Translations under genes and position numbers: made by a program
Shown here: one piece after another, positions 63,395 to 64,000 of the stretch
Layout: the number at the start of each line of letters is the position of its first letter
How positions within the stretch are numbered: the stretch's first letter is position 1
The notes under the pieces: model-generated
Told to the model about the DNA's origin: nothing
Databases searched by the model: none
Seen by the model: only the letters and a program-made list of their open reading frames with translations
Assembly (NCBI RefSeq): GCF_044803115.1
Contig: NZ_CP085224.1
Span: 2,046,001-2,110,000, forward strand
Reading direction: 5' to 3'
From: Caenispirillum salinarum_A
GTDB taxonomy: Bacteria; Pseudomonadota; Alphaproteobacteria; Rhodospirillales; Rhodospirillaceae
Length of the DNA: 64,000 bases

Positions 63395-64000
63395 TCACGC
63401 CAGCGATTGCCGTGGCGGGGGCGGCGCGGCGCGGGCGCAGATGACCACCTGGTCGCCGCCCATGGTGCGCGCCTCGGTCAAGGCGGTGTCGGCGGCGGTC
63501 AGGGCCGCCTCCACGCCGCGCGGGCCGACCACGGCGGCCACGCCGGCGGTGATGGTGGCCGAGTAGGGTTCCCCGGCCGCATCGACGGGCGATGCCGCGA
63601 GAATGGCGCGCAGGCGCTCCGCCAGGGCGCGGCCCTCGTCCAGGTCGCTGTCGGGCAGGTAGACGGCCAGAACGGCGCTTTGCAGCCGCCCCACCACGCC
63701 GTCATGGCCCAGGCGCTGGGCGAGGGCGGTGATCTCCTTGACCACCGACTCGGCGGCGGACAGGCCGAGTTCGGCCCGGATGAGGTCCAGGCTGTCGACT
63801 TCCATCAGCACCAGCGCGCCGGGGCCCGAGCCCATCCATGTCGCCTGGTCCAGGAATCCGCGACGGTTGAGGGCGCCGGTCACGCTGTCGGTCAGGGCCA
63901 GGCGGCGAAGCTGCTCCGACGCCTTGGCCGACTGGTCGAGCAGCATGCGGTTGCGGCGGCGCTCGTCGATCAGGGCCGAGGCCATTTCAGCAATGCGGCC
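63395..64000 (-). CDS. GGDEF-like domain protein with degenerate active site (N-terminus beyond window)
   Basis: The visible C-terminal 201 residues, open to the right edge, contain a coiled-coil linker (IDERRRNRMLLDQSAKASEQLRRL) and a GGDEF-fold domain beginning LALTDSVTGALNRRGF. Where the GGDEF motif should be, the sequence reads GRLQSAV, and the upstream metal site region is also altered (EVDSLDLIRAELG). It is therefore probably catalytically inactive and may bind a nucleotide or act as a scaffold. The start codon and any sensor domain lie outside the window. Confidence 0.78.
   Translation of the reverse strand, partial: GRIAEMASALIDERRRNRMLLDQSAKASEQLRRLALTDSVTGALNRRGFLDQATWMGSGPGALVLMEVDSLDLIRAELGLSAAESVVKEITALAQRLGHDGVVGRLQSAVLAVYLPDSDLDEGRALAERLRAILAASPVDAAGEPYSATITAGVAAVVGPRGVEAALTAADTALTEARTMGGDQVVICARAAPPPPRQSLA

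Overview
The window is 64 kb of very GC-rich DNA with dense, tightly overlapping operons. It looks like the chromosome of a denitrifying alphaproteobacterium, probably Rhodospirillales-like. That assignment rests on gene content: cd1-type nitrite reductase, a C4-pathway 5-aminolevulinate synthase, Dnr/NnrR-type regulators and a quinohemoprotein amine dehydrogenase locus. The genus is not resolved. No tRNA, rRNA, CRISPR array or intact insertion sequence was seen.

Layout. (1) 1-2768: edge of a quinohemoprotein amine dehydrogenase locus, with the alpha subunit gene qhpA running off the left edge and the tryptophan-hydroxylating flavoenzyme gene qhpG divergent from it. (2) 2761-22503: a carboxylic-acid/acyl-CoA catabolic island. 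A branched-chain-type ABC importer operon ends in an acyl-CoA synthetase. A quinone oxidoreductase gene is divergent from a kinase - acyl-CoA dehydrogenase - SDR - thioesterase operon, and a FadR/GntR-type regulator follows. A second acyl-CoA dehydrogenase, a 3-hydroxyacyl-CoA dehydrogenase and an amidase come next. Three copies of the palindrome TTGTCSGACAA sit in front of the importer, the kinase operon and the regulator, which suggests one regulon. (3) 22811-33387: two tandem Crp/Fnr regulators, then the complete nirS-E-C-F-D-L-G-H-J-N cluster for cd1 nitrite reductase and heme d1. (4) 33457-47082: a GGDEF protein, norQDEF, norCB plus a DUF4142 protein, a CbiX-like chelatase, hemA, and a DUF454/DUF2249/NnrS-like/hemerythrin NO-stress group. 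Dnr boxes (TTGAY-N4-GTCAA) lie before nirS, norQ, norC and between the chelatase and hemA. A 218-bp palindromic, MITE-like element lies next to the norQ box. (5) 47155-51263: a TorT/TorS-like pair of a periplasmic binding protein and a hybrid histidine kinase. (6) 51281-56182: a BigR/SqrR-like ArsR repressor with a DUF2892 protein, divergent from an RND efflux pair. (7) 56277-64000: a HEPN/MNT toxin-antitoxin pair, a kinase-ATPase fusion, a tandem Usp protein, a LysE exporter, a BLUF photoreceptor, an SRAP DNA-repair protein, an SDR, a PadR-like regulator and a degenerate GGDEF protein cut by the right edge.

How it works together. Under low oxygen and nitrogen oxides, one or both Dnr-like proteins would switch on nirS, norCB, norQDEF and the chelatase/hemA pair, coupling nitrite and NO reduction to heme supply. 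NirE makes precorrin-2, NirDLGH, J, F and N convert siroheme to heme d1, and the CbiX-like protein may supply iron-chelatase activity. NorQ/D assemble NorCB, and hemerythrin, DUF2249 and NnrS-like proteins handle NO stress. Separately, the FadR-type regulator probably responds to an acyl-CoA and controls import, CoA activation and kinase-assisted oxidation of an organic acid. The gene set resembles levulinate (lva) or ACAD10/11 chemistry.
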